Assembly: GCF_009834025.1 (NCBI RefSeq)
Contig: NZ_CP047156.1
Coordinates: forward strand, 1,860,001-1,924,000
Length of the DNA: 64,000 bases
Source of the DNA: Epidermidibacterium keratini
Lineage (GTDB): Bacteria; Actinomycetota; Actinomycetes; Mycobacteriales; Antricoccaceae
Reading direction: 5' to 3'
Shown: in pieces, positions 54,448 to 63,088 of the stretch
How positions within the stretch are numbered: the stretch's first letter is position 1
Layout: every line of letters starts with the position of its first letter
Program-made: the position numbers and the translations under genes
Notes under the pieces: model-generated
What the model saw: the letters and a program-made list of their open reading frames with translations, nothing else
The model's database searches: none
What the model was told of the DNA's origin: nothing

Positions 54448-55575
54448 TTAGCCGGGCAGGCGCATCGGCATGATCAAGTAACGATACGAGTCGACCGCCT
54501 CGCCCTCGCTCTCACTGGAGGTGGGGCTGAGTACGGCGGGCTTCGTCGAGGTCACAAACGACATCCGCACCGAGTCGGCACCGACCGCGCCGAGGCCGTC
54601 GAGGAAGTACTGCGGGTTGAAACCGATCCGGATGTCATCGCCGCTGAGCTGCGCCGGTAGCGACTCCTCGGCGCTGCCTTCGTCCTCCCCAGCCACGCTG
54701 AGCTTGACTGATCCGTCGTCGAAGGCAAGCTGCACCGGCGTACCGCGGTCAGCGACCAACGCGACGCGGCGTACTGCCTCGATCAGATCCTGGGTCTGCA
54801 GATCGGCGGTGGCGAGCTGATCGCTGGGGATGAGCTTGCGAAACGGCGGGAACTCCGGATCCAGCAGCCGGGTGGTGGTGTGCCGGTCACCGCCGCTGAA
54901 GCCGATCAGTCCGTCGGCGCCAGCGCTGAGGCTGATCTGGATCTCGCCGGACCCAGCCAGTGCCTTGGCGGTGTCGCTGAGCATCTTGGCCGGGACCAGC
55001 ACTTCGATCTTCTGCCCGGGTGAGGCCGGCTTCCAAGTCATCTCGCGGACGGCGAGGCGGTAGCGGTCGGTCGCGGCAAGGGTCATCGTCTCGCCGTCGG
55101 TCTCAATGCGCAGACCGGTGAGCATCGGCAGCGTCTCATCGCGACCGGCAGCGACCGCAACGGTGCTCACCACCCGCGCGAACTCATCGGAGTTGACCGT
55201 GCCGGACAGCTCCGGGAGCTTCGGCAGTGCCGGGTAGTCCTCGACCGGCATGGTCGGAAGGGTGAACTTCGAGGATCCGCAGGTCAGCACCAGGCGCGAG
55301 CCGTCGACGCTGAACTCGACCGGGCGGTTCGGCAACGCTTTGGTGATGTCGGCGAGCAGCCGCCCGGAGACGAGCGCCTTGCCGGCCGTGTCGGTGTTGG
55401 CCTCGATCCGCATCTGGGTCGAGACCTCGTAGTCGAAGCTCGAGACGGTGAGCTCGTCGGAGTCCACCGACAGCAAGATTCCCGAGAGGACGGGCATCGG
55501 CGGGCGCTGCGGCAGGCTGCGCGCGACCCATGCCACGGCGTCGGCTAGGGCCTGCCGCTCGACCTGAAACTTCAT
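54448..55575 (-). CDS. dnaN: DNA polymerase III beta sliding clamp
   Basis: This 375-aa processivity clamp has three clamp domains. It starts MKFQVERQALADAVAWVARS with PVLSGILLSVD, includes GRDETLPMLTGLRIETDG, ATDRYRLAVRE, and ends YRYLIMPMRLPG, the conserved C-terminus. The ATG at 55575 has GGAGGAACG upstream. It is separated from dnaA by oriC. Confidence 0.98.
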   Translation of the reverse strand: MKFQVERQALADAVAWVARSLPQRPPMPVLSGILLSVDSDELTVSSFDYEVSTQMRIEANTDTAGKALVSGRLLADITKALPNRPVEFSVDGSRLVLTCGSSKFTLPTMPVEDYPALPKLPELSGTVNSDEFARVVSTVAVAAGRDETLPMLTGLRIETDGETMTLAATDRYRLAVREMTWKPASPGQKIEVLVPAKMLSDTAKALAGSGEIQISLSAGADGLIGFSGGDRHTTTRLLDPEFPPFRKLIPSDQLATADLQTQDLIEAVRRVALVADRGTPVQLAFDDGSVKLSVAGEDEGSAEESLPAQLSGDDIRIGFNPQYFLDGLGAVGADSVRMSFVTSTKPAVLSPTSSESEGEAVDSYRYLIMPMRLPG

Positions 55576-55975
55576 CGTTCCTCCACCGACGTGCCTACCT
55601 GGGCGTGCTCGCCACGAATGCACCAGCGACGGTACCGGCCCGGTGGGACGGCGCTGCGCTGAGGTCCAAGAGCGGTACGGCGTACTCGCCCTTCGTTGGT
55701 TCGTCCACAGATCGGCTCGTTGCTAACTCGATCTGGGTTCGCGGTGGAATTACTTCCCGTGTTCGTAGTAGGGGCTGTGAACACTGTGGAAAACGCGTGT
55801 TTGTGCAGGTCACCGCGATTGTGGCGGTGTGGATCGAATGTGGGCGGGCGCTTGAACAACCCAACCGGCCCGGGGAAAACCGCATCGTGTCCCCAGCTGT
55901 CCCCAACCGAATCGACAAGCCATCCACAGTTGTCCACAGGCTTATCCACACTGGTGGATAGCGAGTTGGCTGTGC
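55576..55975. other. Replication origin oriC (dnaA-dnaN intergenic)
   Basis: This 400-bp gene-free region contains at least six DnaA-box-like 9-mers: TCGTCCACA (55701), TGTGGAAAA (55785), TGTGGATCG (55828), CCATCCACA (55920), TTGTCCACA (55930) and the perfect TTATCCACA (55942). The last three are in tandem within 31 bp beside dnaA. The dnaA-dnaN spacer is the established origin position in actinobacteria. A clear AT-rich unwinding element is not obvious; 55710-55770 is the least GC-rich part. Confidence 0.9.
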
Positions 55976-57556
55976 TCACTCGCTGCGTCCCTTGGTCTTG
56001 ATCAGCGTCGTGAGTTCGGCGACCTGGTTGTAGACATGGCGCTTTTCCTTCATCTCGCCGGCGACCTTCTTGTAGGCGTGCATGACCGTGGTGTGGTCCT
56101 TGCCGCCGAAGCTGGCGCCGATGCGCGGCAGGGAGAGGTCGGTCAGCTCGCGGCAGAGGTACATCGCGATCTGGCGGGGCATGACGAGCGCCTTGCTGCG
56201 GCTCTTGCCGCACAGTTCGTCGAGGGAGACCTCGAAGTACTGCGCGACCTCCTGCATGATCAGCGTCGCGGAGATCGTCCGCTCGGAGTTGTCCGGAATC
56301 AGGTCCTTGAGCACGTGCTCGGCAGCCGTGCGGTCCATGCCCTGGTCGTTGAGGTTGGCGAACGCCGAGACGCGGATCAGCGCCCCTTCGAGCTCGCGGA
56401 TATTGCTCTGGATCCGGGTGGCGATCAGCTCGAGGACTTCCGGGGCGATGGAGAAGCCCTCTTGGTTCGCCTTGCGCCGCAGAATCGCCAAGCGGGTCTC
56501 CAGATCGGGGGTCTGGATGTCCGGGGTGAGCCCGCTGACGAAGCGGCTGCGCAGCCGGTCCTCGAGGGTGGTCAGCTCCTTGGGCGTGCGATCGGAGGTG
56601 ATCACGATCTGCTTGTTGGCGTTATGCAGCGTGTTGAAGGTGTGGAAGAACTCTTCCTGCGTCTGCTCCGCGCGCTCGAGGAACTGGATGTCGTCGATCA
56701 TCAGGATGTCGACGTCGCGGTAGCGGCGCCGGAAGCGCTCGCGCTGATCGCCGGCGCCACCGCGGATGTTGGCGATGGCGTTGATGAAGTCGTTGGTGAA
56801 CTCCTCGGAGCTCACATACAGCACCTTGATGTCGGGGAACACCTGGTAGGCGTAGTTGCCGATGGCGTGCAGCAGGTGGGTCTTGCCCAGTCCGGACCCG
56901 CCGTAGATGAACAGTGGGTTGTAGGCCTTGGCCGGTGCCTCGGCGACCGCTGAGGCGGCAGCGAAGGCGAGCCGGTTGGAGGGTCCGCGCACGAAGTTCT
57001 CGAATGTGTACTTCGGGTTCAGTCGTCCCGGCGCGGTGAGGCGGGTCCCGATCGTGGCCGCGTGGGTGCCGTTGGGCGAGCTCGGCAGGGTGGGGATGAT
57101 CTCCGGCTCGTCATCGTCAGGCTCGGGGTGTACGTCGTGCGGTGGCAGCTCATCGAGCTCATCGAACTCGGTGTCGGTCTCGAGGTCATCGCCACCGGTC
57201 TGCTCCGAGCGCAGCGGCGGCAGCAGCGTCGTACGGTCCGGCGCTGAATCTCCCGCCGCCTCGCTGTCGACTGCCACCGGCTGGGCCTCGCGCATCGCGG
57301 GGTCGACGGTGACGGCGATCTGGACCGAGTGCCCGAGGATCTGCGAGAGCGCCTTGCCCAGCAGCGGCCGGAGCTTCGTCTCAATCATCGTCTGCGTGTA
57401 GGTATCCGGCGCCGCGACGACTGCGGTGTTGTTCATCAACCCGACCGGCTTCGTGAGCCGTAGCAGTGCCCGATGGCGCCCGGTGAGCTCGTCGGCGGGG
57501 ATCGTGGCGATCGCCTCTGACCAGATCGGTTCTAGATCAGGAGCTTGATCGGTCAC
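55976..57556 (-). CDS. dnaA: Chromosomal replication initiator DnaA
   Basis: This 526-aa AAA+ initiator has domain I (LEPIWSEAIATIPADELTG), a long acidic domain II (about 95-175), domain III with Walker A GGSGLGKTHLLHAIG (about residue 218) and Walker B ILMIDDIQFLE. Domain IV ends in MPRQIAMYLCRELTDLSLPR and GGKDHTTVMHA, the DnaA-box-binding signature. GTG start with GAGAGGAC upstream. Flanked by oriC and by a second DnaA-box cluster. Confidence 0.98.
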   Translation of the reverse strand: MTDQAPDLEPIWSEAIATIPADELTGRHRALLRLTKPVGLMNNTAVVAAPDTYTQTMIETKLRPLLGKALSQILGHSVQIAVTVDPAMREAQPVAVDSEAAGDSAPDRTTLLPPLRSEQTGGDDLETDTEFDELDELPPHDVHPEPDDDEPEIIPTLPSSPNGTHAATIGTRLTAPGRLNPKYTFENFVRGPSNRLAFAAASAVAEAPAKAYNPLFIYGGSGLGKTHLLHAIGNYAYQVFPDIKVLYVSSEEFTNDFINAIANIRGGAGDQRERFRRRYRDVDILMIDDIQFLERAEQTQEEFFHTFNTLHNANKQIVITSDRTPKELTTLEDRLRSRFVSGLTPDIQTPDLETRLAILRRKANQEGFSIAPEVLELIATRIQSNIRELEGALIRVSAFANLNDQGMDRTAAEHVLKDLIPDNSERTISATLIMQEVAQYFEVSLDELCGKSRSKALVMPRQIAMYLCRELTDLSLPRIGASFGGKDHTTVMHAYKKVAGEMKEKRHVYNQVAELTTLIKTKGRSE

Positions 57557-58305
57557 GCGGGGTCGTCCTCTCGGCGGGTAGTCGCAGGCTCACTGAACGT
57601 TGCCTGAGGCGGTCGCGAGCGACCTCGATCGTGGGCGTGTGCCAGATACCGACCAGGGCGATTGTCAGCGTGCGTTTGGTTGTGCAGTCATCTCGGGTCT
57701 TCCACAGTAGGTCCGGCTCGGGGCCGCCGCTATGTGGAAAACCAGGTCGCCATACTACCTGGTCACGGGCTATTTCTAGAGTTACCCACAGTTATATCCA
57801 CAGGCTGTGGAGATAGACTACTCCCTTGGTCGGAGGGCGTGCCCGGAGTCTGCGAGAAGACTCACGAACACCACGAGGTCCGACACGCGGACCGTCGACT
57901 GGGGCTTCGCGACCACTGCGCAGGACGACGGTGAGAGGCCAGGCTATCGCCAAGCCGATCCGGTTTACAACTAGATCACCGGAAAACTTCGATACTTCGG
58001 CGTGTCGCTGCTCGGCGCCGCGATCTCGGGCTGCGATGATGCGCGCCCGACCGCTTTTTGCGTGGCTCTCGCTACACTTGTCAGCGGACGTTTGACCGCT
58101 CTGCCTGCCATCCGTACCGTAGATAGGTCGCACAAATGCGTCACCTGTCACCCACGGCACCTTCCCGTCGCAGCGACCCGGCCTTTCGAACGCATGCCGG
58201 CCTAGGTGCTGACAGGCTCATCGGTGGCATGCCACCGCACAGCATCACCCGTTCGGCCCAGGCCACCCACCCGCGCGGTGGATCAAGCGAGAAAGCGAGC
58301 CCGCA
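57557..58305. promoter_or_regulatory. dnaA-rpmH intergenic region with DnaA-box cluster
   Basis: A 749-bp gap with no convincing gene. At 57733-57814 are four box-like 9-mers: TGTGGAAAA (57733), TTACCCACA (57782), ATATCCACA (57794) and TGTGGAGAT (57806), probably the second half of a bipartite origin or dnaA autoregulation. A TACACT hexamer at 58073-58078 may be the rpmH -10. The rest shows nothing recognisable. Confidence 0.65.
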
Positions 58306-58443
58306 GTGAGCAAGCGGACGTTCCAGCCCAACAACCGTCGTCGCGCCAAGACCCACGGCTTCCGGTTGCGCATGCGCACCCGCGCTGGCCGCGCCATTCT
58401 GGCCTCGCGTCGCCGTAAGGGCCGCGGCGCCCTGTCGGCGTAG
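58306..58443 (+). CDS. rpmH: 50S ribosomal protein L34
   Basis: This 45-aa ribosomal protein reads [20 protein letters not shown], then [20 protein letters not shown] and GALSA, the complete invariant L34 sequence. GTG start. It is first in the rpmH-rnpA-yidD-yidC-khpB-rsmG-parA-parB string. Confidence 0.98.
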   Translation: MSKRTFQPNNRRRAKTHGFRLRMRTRAGRAILASRRRKGRGALSA

Positions 58444-58475
58444 CCGACCGGCAGCGGGCCGACGATCCGACGGCG

Positions 58476-58808
58476 GTGCTTGCACCCAGTCAGCGCATCG
58501 GGCACAGCCGCGACTTCACGCGCGCCGTGCGACACGGCAGGCGAGTGCGACGCGGACACCTGGTCGCGCACATCGCGCCCGCCGACGAGATGACGCGCTG
58601 CGGGTTCATCGTCTCCAAAGCCGTCGGCAACTCGGTGATCCGTCACCGGGTCACCAGGCGGCTCAGAGCGCTATGCCACGACCAGTACGCCGATCTGCCA
58701 CCGAGCTCACTCGTCGTACTCCGCGCCCTGCCCAGTGCCGGGGCGGCGAGCTTCGATGCCCTCCGCGCTGACCTGCGCCAGATCGCCGGGACGGTGCGGA
58801 CTCGATGA
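58476..58808 (+). CDS. rnpA: Ribonuclease P protein component
   Basis: This 110-aa RNA-binding subunit matures tRNA 5' ends. It has RIGHSRDFTRAVRHGRRVRR, then GFIVSKAVGNSVIRHRVTRR (the RNxxR-type signature region). GTG start at 58476, 32 bp after rpmH. It overlaps yidD by 4 bp. Confidence 0.96.
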   Translation: MLAPSQRIGHSRDFTRAVRHGRRVRRGHLVAHIAPADEMTRCGFIVSKAVGNSVIRHRVTRRLRALCHDQYADLPPSSLVVLRALPSAGAASFDALRADLRQIAGTVRTR

Positions 58809-59104
58809 GCGACCCGCAGCAGACGCCGCCCCCCGGACTGCCCGCACGGGCGTTGCTCGGGCTGGTGCGCGGCTACCAACGCTGGATCAGCCCGCTGCTG
58901 CCCCCGTCGTGCCGCTTCTATCCCAGCTGCAGCCAGTACGCCGTCGAGGCCATCGCCACCCACGGAGCGCTGCGCGGAACGGGATACGCCGCCGTCCGTT
59001 TGCTCAAGTGCGGACCATGGCACCCCGGCGGTGTCGACTTCGTTAAGCCTGCACGTCCCGGCCGCCGCGCGCCGCGCATCGCCCCCGACCACGGAGCATC
59101 ATGA
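58805..59104 (+). CDS. yidD: Membrane protein insertion efficiency factor YidD
   Basis: This 99-aa protein has LVRGYQRWISPLLPPSCRFY, then PSCSQYAVEAI and LKCGPWHPGGVDFV; the CRFYPSCSxYA and PWHPGG motifs define the family. It acts with YidC at the membrane. ATGA overlaps with both rnpA and yidC. Confidence 0.96.
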   Translation: MSDPQQTPPPGLPARALLGLVRGYQRWISPLLPPSCRFYPSCSQYAVEAIATHGALRGTGYAAVRLLKCGPWHPGGVDFVKPARPGRRAPRIAPDHGAS

Positions 59105-60348
59105 ACCTGGACTTCCTGTACATCCCGATCGCCTGGACGCTTAAGCAGTGGCACGCGCTGCTGTCGCTGTTCCTGGATCCCACCGGCGGTCTGGCGTGGG
59201 TGCTCAGCATCATGCTGCTGGTGGTCACGGTCCGTATCCTGCTCTTCCCGATCTTCGTCAAGATGATCAAGAGCCAGCGGGCGATGCAGGAGCTGCAGCC
59301 GGAGATCGCCAAGCTGCGCAAGGAGTACGGCTCGGACCGCCAGGGCATGGCGCTGGCCATGCAGGCGCTGCAGAAGGAGCGCGGAGTCAACCCGCTCGCC
59401 GGCTGTCTGCCGCTGCTGCTGCAGGCCCCGGTCTTCATCGCGCTGCTGCACGTGCTGCGCCGGCTCGGACCGGACAAGCCCGGCCTCTACACCTGGAGCG
59501 ACCAGCTCACCCACAACGCGGCCGTGGCCGAAGTCTTCGGTGCGCCTATCTCGTCGTACTTCACGATGAGCGGCCAGCCGCTGCAGGCGCTTATCGACGA
59601 GACTGGGACGTCGTCGATGAACATCAAGATCGTCACCGCAATCCTGACGATCATCATGGCGATCACGCAGTTCATCACCACCAAGCAGATCATGAAGCGC
59701 AGCACTACAGCTGGTCAGTTGACCGACCAGATGCAGATGGTGCAGAAGCTGATGCTGTACGGCGCACCTATCGGCCTGCTGGTCTCGGGCACCTTCTTCC
59801 CGCTCGGCGTACTGCTCTACTGGTTCTTCAACAACCTCTGGACGATCGGCCAGCAATTCTGGGTGCTGAAGCGGATGCCTCCGCCCGGGCAGACCGAGAG
59901 CACCCTCGATGAGAGCGTGGACCGCACCAAGCTCGCGCCGCGCCCCGGCGCGAAGCCGGCCGCCAAGGGCAAGGCCGCGGCCGTCACCGCGCCGAAGCGC
60001 ACCGCGACGACCGACACCACCGAGGCCGATCCGGAGCCCGACACGGCCGATGACGGAGCCGCCGCTGCCTCGACGGCGACGAAGACCCGGCCCAAGAACG
60101 GCCCGAAGGGCAAGAACGCGGGCAAGAAGAACGCAAATGCCGCCGGCGGCGCCAAGCCCGCTAAGTCCGGAGGGGCAAAGAAGGGCGCGGCGTCGACGGC
60201 ATCGACGCCGGCTCGCGCGAACTCAAGCGGTGCGGCGAAGAAGGCTGTGGGGTCTGAGGGATCAGGCAGTTCGAGCGCGTCATCGCCGGCCAGCACGACC
60301 CCGAAGCCAGGCGCCCGACCGGGCACGGTCAAGCGTAAGAAGCGCTGA
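59101..60348 (+). CDS. yidC: Membrane protein insertase YidC/Oxa1
   Basis: This 415-aa Gram-positive-type insertase has about five helices in residues 1-260, including VLSIMLLVVTVRILLFPIFV with the conserved groove Arg, PLAGCLPLLLQAPVFIALLH and PLGVLLYWFFNNLWTIGQQF. A roughly 150-residue Lys/Ala/Ser/Thr-rich basic tail follows, which probably contacts ribosomes. It overlaps yidD by 4 bp. Confidence 0.96.
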   Translation: MNLDFLYIPIAWTLKQWHALLSLFLDPTGGLAWVLSIMLLVVTVRILLFPIFVKMIKSQRAMQELQPEIAKLRKEYGSDRQGMALAMQALQKERGVNPLAGCLPLLLQAPVFIALLHVLRRLGPDKPGLYTWSDQLTHNAAVAEVFGAPISSYFTMSGQPLQALIDETGTSSMNIKIVTAILTIIMAITQFITTKQIMKRSTTAGQLTDQMQMVQKLMLYGAPIGLLVSGTFFPLGVLLYWFFNNLWTIGQQFWVLKRMPPPGQTESTLDESVDRTKLAPRPGAKPAAKGKAAAVTAPKRTATTDTTEADPEPDTADDGAAAASTATKTRPKNGPKGKNAGKKNANAAGGAKPAKSGGAKKGAASTASTPARANSSGAAKKAVGSEGSGSSSASSPASTTPKPGARPGTVKRKKR

Positions 60349-60370
60349 GCGCGGCGTACCCCAAATTCCC

Positions 60371-60384
60371 CTCCCACCTGGGAG
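60371..60384 (+). terminator. Short hairpin between yidC and khpB
   Basis: CTCCCACCTGGGAG forms a 5-6 bp stem followed by TTT. It is weak for termination and may only attenuate or process the mRNA in the 65-bp yidC-khpB gap. Confidence 0.3.
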
Positions 60385-60413
60385 TTTCCAATGATCCGAA
60401 AGGGCAAAGAGCT

Positions 60414-60929
60414 ATGAGCGTGCAGGACCAGGCGCAGCCGAACGACGACCTCGAGCCTGAGGTCGACAGCGACGATCCATTGGTCGTTGAAGGCGATATC
60501 GCCGGCGACTATCTCGAGCGACTGCTCGACATCCTGGATCTCGATGGCGATATCGACCTGGACGTCGAGGGATCACGCGCCGTCGTCGCGGTGGATGGCG
60601 GTGACCTGGCACATCTGGTCGGCCCGCGCGGGCAGACGCTGGATGCCTTGCAGGAGTTGACCCGACTCGCGGTGACCGCTCGGACCGGCAACCGCAGCCG
60701 GCTGATGCTCGATATCGACGGCTACCGTGCAGATCGTCGCTCCAGCCTGACGCAGATCGCCAAGAAGGCGATCGAGGACGTCCGCGATCGCGGGGAGTCG
60801 ACCACGCTCGCGGCCATGAATCCCTTTGAGCGCAAGGTTGTGCACGACGTCGTCGCGGACGCCGACGGTGTGGTGAGCGAGTCGACCGGTGAAGAGCCCA
60901 ACCGCCGCGTCGTCATCCTCCCGGCCTGA
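60414..60929 (+). CDS. khpB: KhpB/Jag: KH and R3H RNA-binding protein
   Basis: This 171-aa protein has an acidic N-terminus and a KH domain with VAVDGGDLAHLVGPRGQTLD (GxxG-like GPRG). The R3H domain follows: RRSSLTQIAKKAIEDVRDRG, then LAAMNPFERKVVHDVVAD with the R-x-x-x-H-like motif. It lies downstream of yidC, as in most Gram-positives. AAAGGGC precedes the ATG. Confidence 0.95.
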   Translation: MSVQDQAQPNDDLEPEVDSDDPLVVEGDIAGDYLERLLDILDLDGDIDLDVEGSRAVVAVDGGDLAHLVGPRGQTLDALQELTRLAVTARTGNRSRLMLDIDGYRADRRSSLTQIAKKAIEDVRDRGESTTLAAMNPFERKVVHDVVADADGVVSESTGEEPNRRVVILPA

Positions 60930-60948
60930 GCTCGGCCACGCACCGGTC

Positions 60949-61593
60949 ATGACCAGCCCACCTGCGGTGGCCCAGGAGCTGTTTGGCCCAGGCCTCGCGC
61001 GTGCGCAGCGCTACCACGACTCGTTGGTCAACGCTGGCCCGGTGCGCGGGCTGAACGGTCCGCGCGAAGTCCCCGTGCTGTGGGAACGGCACTTGATCAA
61101 CAGCGCGCTGCTCGCGTGCGCGCCGGCCGAACTCCTGCCCGAGGGCGCCTCGGTCGTGGATCTGGGTAGTGGTGCCGGCCTGACCGGTATCCCGTTGGCC
61201 ATCGCGCGCCCGGATCTTCGCCTCACACTGGTCGATCCCCTCCAGCGGCGGATAACCTATCTACGCGAGATCGTCGCGGAGCTCGGGCTCGATAATGTGA
61301 CGGTCCAGCGCGCCCGCGCAGGAGATCCCGACTCCCTCGAGGCCATCGGTCAGTTCGATGTCGTGACCTCGCGCGCAGTCGCCCCGCTCGGACGGTTGCT
61401 GCGTTGGTCGATGCCGCATGTGCGCCCAGGCGGCGTACTGCTCGCAATGAAAGGTCGCAAGGCCGAGGATGAGATCGCTGCGCTGAGCGCGAGCGAGCGT
61501 CGTCTCGCTGGGGAGCTCTCCGTCCACGAGCTTCACTCGCCTGACGGTGAACAGCACGCGCGGGTCGTCGTCGCCGGCACCCGAGAGAGGTAG
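60949..61593 (+). CDS. rsmG: 16S rRNA (guanine527-N7)-methyltransferase RsmG
   Basis: This 214-aa SAM-dependent methyltransferase has WERHLINSALLA, VVDLGSGAGLTGIPLAIARP (SAM motif), TSRAVAPLGRLLRWSMP and LLAMKGRKAEDE. It modifies G527 of 16S rRNA. The start ATG 60949 was preferred to an upstream ATG inside khpB. parA follows after 4 bp. Confidence 0.96.
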   Translation: MTSPPAVAQELFGPGLARAQRYHDSLVNAGPVRGLNGPREVPVLWERHLINSALLACAPAELLPEGASVVDLGSGAGLTGIPLAIARPDLRLTLVDPLQRRITYLREIVAELGLDNVTVQRARAGDPDSLEAIGQFDVVTSRAVAPLGRLLRWSMPHVRPGGVLLAMKGRKAEDEIAALSASERRLAGELSVHELHSPDGEQHARVVVAGTRER

Positions 61594-61597
61594 CGCA

Positions 61598-63025
61598 ATG
61601 GCTTTCGAACGATCCAAGCTCGGCTGGCCCCGTCGCCGGTTTGCCGCGGCCCCGGCCGAGGACCACTCTTCTGCGCTCGGTTGGCCGACGGTTTCACGTG
61701 AAACATCGACTGCACCATCGGCCAGCCCGCAGGGTGGACCGGCCGATACCGCGTCGCTGGCGCCTTCAGACGACCTCGGGGCCGATGTTTCACGTGAAAC
61801 ATCCGGTAGCGTGCCGGCCACCGATGATCTGGGTCCGGCAACGAGCGAGATCCCGGCGACCGCGCTGCCGGTGGACACCCCCGACGTGACCGGACCGCCG
61901 CAGTTGCGCACCTTGGCCGATGTGGCCGTTGGTCCGGATGAAGAACCGGCAACCGGAAACATCGCGGCTGCGGGCGCTGAGGCGGACGAGTACGCCGCAG
62001 ACCTGGCAGAGGCTGCCGAGGCGTCCAGTGACAATCCGCCCCGGGGCGAGGCCGATGCGGCTACCGACGGCGTGGAGGTAGCGAACACCGCAACGAGCAC
62101 CGACGCTGCCGAGAGCACTGTGCCGGAGCCAAGCTCGGTGTCGCCTGACGCGCTGGAACAGGATGTTTCACGTGAAACCCCCGCCCCGGTGACCGAGCAG
62201 CTGCCGCGTCCCGACACGACCCGCGTCTTGACGATCTCGAACCAGAAGGGCGGCGTCGGTAAAACGACCACGACGGTCAATCTCGCGGTTGCCCTTGCGA
62301 TGCGCGGCGCGCGCGTGCTGGTCGTCGACCTTGACCCCCAGGGCAACGCGAGCACCGGGCTGGACATCGACCACCCAAACGGGACGCCTTCGACCTACAA
62401 CGTGATTGTGGACAAGGCCTCGATCGCTGATACGGCGCAACCGGTGACGACCGAAGGTATCCCCGACGGCGCCCTGCTGTGCGTGCCGGCCACAAGTGAT
62501 CTCGCCGGTGCCGAAGTCGAGCTTGCGGCCGTCGTCGTCGGGCGGGAGTTCCGCCTGAAGCAGGCCATTGATGCGTTCGTGGCGGCCCATACCGGTGATG
62601 ACCGCTTCGACTACGTCTTTATCGACTGCCCGCCGTCGCTGGGCCTGCTGACCGTCAACGCCCTTGCTGCCGCAGGCGAAGTCCTGATTCCGATCCAGTG
62701 CGAGTACTACGCGCTGGAGGGCCTCGGCCAGCTGCTGGAGACGATCGAGCTGATCCACGGCTACCTGAACCCGTCGCTGCACATCTCGACAATGCTGCTC
62801 ACAATGTTCGATGCCCGCACTAAACTTGCAGGTCAGGTCGTCGATGAGGTGCGCGAGCATTTCGGCGATACGGTCATGCGCACGATCATTCCGCGCAGCG
62901 TCAAGGTCTCCGAGGCGCCGAGCTATCGCCAGTCGGTCATGACGTACGATCCTATGTCGCGGGGCGCGACGTCCTATCTCGCGGCAGCCCGCGAGTTTGC
63001 CGAGCGCGGCCCTCGCAATCATTGA
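61598..63025 (+). CDS. parA: ParA chromosome-partitioning ATPase with long N-terminal extension
   Basis: This 475-aa protein has about 205 N-terminal Ala/Pro/Asp/Glu-rich residues ahead of a normal ParA domain. The ATPase has the deviant Walker A SNQKGGVGKTTTTVNLA (Lys about 217), VVDLDPQGNASTGL, FIDCPPSLGLLTVNAL and IPIQCEYYALEGLGQL. The extension encodes three parS sites, visible as VSRETS, DVSRETSG and DVSRETP. Start ATG 61598 with GAGAGAGG upstream. Works with ParB in origin segregation. Confidence 0.95.
   Translation: MAFERSKLGWPRRRFAAAPAEDHSSALGWPTVSRETSTAPSASPQGGPADTASLAPSDDLGADVSRETSGSVPATDDLGPATSEIPATALPVDTPDVTGPPQLRTLADVAVGPDEEPATGNIAAAGAEADEYAADLAEAAEASSDNPPRGEADAATDGVEVANTATSTDAAESTVPEPSSVSPDALEQDVSRETPAPVTEQLPRPDTTRVLTISNQKGGVGKTTTTVNLAVALAMRGARVLVVDLDPQGNASTGLDIDHPNGTPSTYNVIVDKASIADTAQPVTTEGIPDGALLCVPATSDLAGAEVELAAVVVGREFRLKQAIDAFVAAHTGDDRFDYVFIDCPPSLGLLTVNALAAAGEVLIPIQCEYYALEGLGQLLETIELIHGYLNPSLHISTMLLTMFDARTKLAGQVVDEVREHFGDTVMRTIIPRSVKVSEAPSYRQSVMTYDPMSRGATSYLAAAREFAERGPRNH
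61691..61704. other. parS site 1 (in parA)
   Basis: Perfect palindrome GTTTCACGTGAAAC, the universal ParB-binding parS. It encodes VSRET in the ParA extension. Confidence 0.95.
61787..61800. other. parS site 2 (in parA)
   Basis: GTTTCACGTGAAAC flanked by T and A, giving the full 16-mer consensus. It encodes DVSRETS. Confidence 0.97.
62165..62178. other. parS site 3 (in parA)
   Basis: Perfect GTTTCACGTGAAAC, encoding DVSRETP just before the ParA ATPase domain. Confidence 0.95.
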
Positions 63026-63088
63026 TACTGAACGAGGCACGCCGAATCGTCGGTGTGATTCCTCGGTGCTCTCGGAAGGTCGTGAAGC

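Noticed and set aside
57662-58205. Short plus-strand open frames in the dnaA-rpmH gap
   Set aside because: No ribosome sites, no family resemblance, and overlap with DnaA boxes and the likely rpmH promoter.
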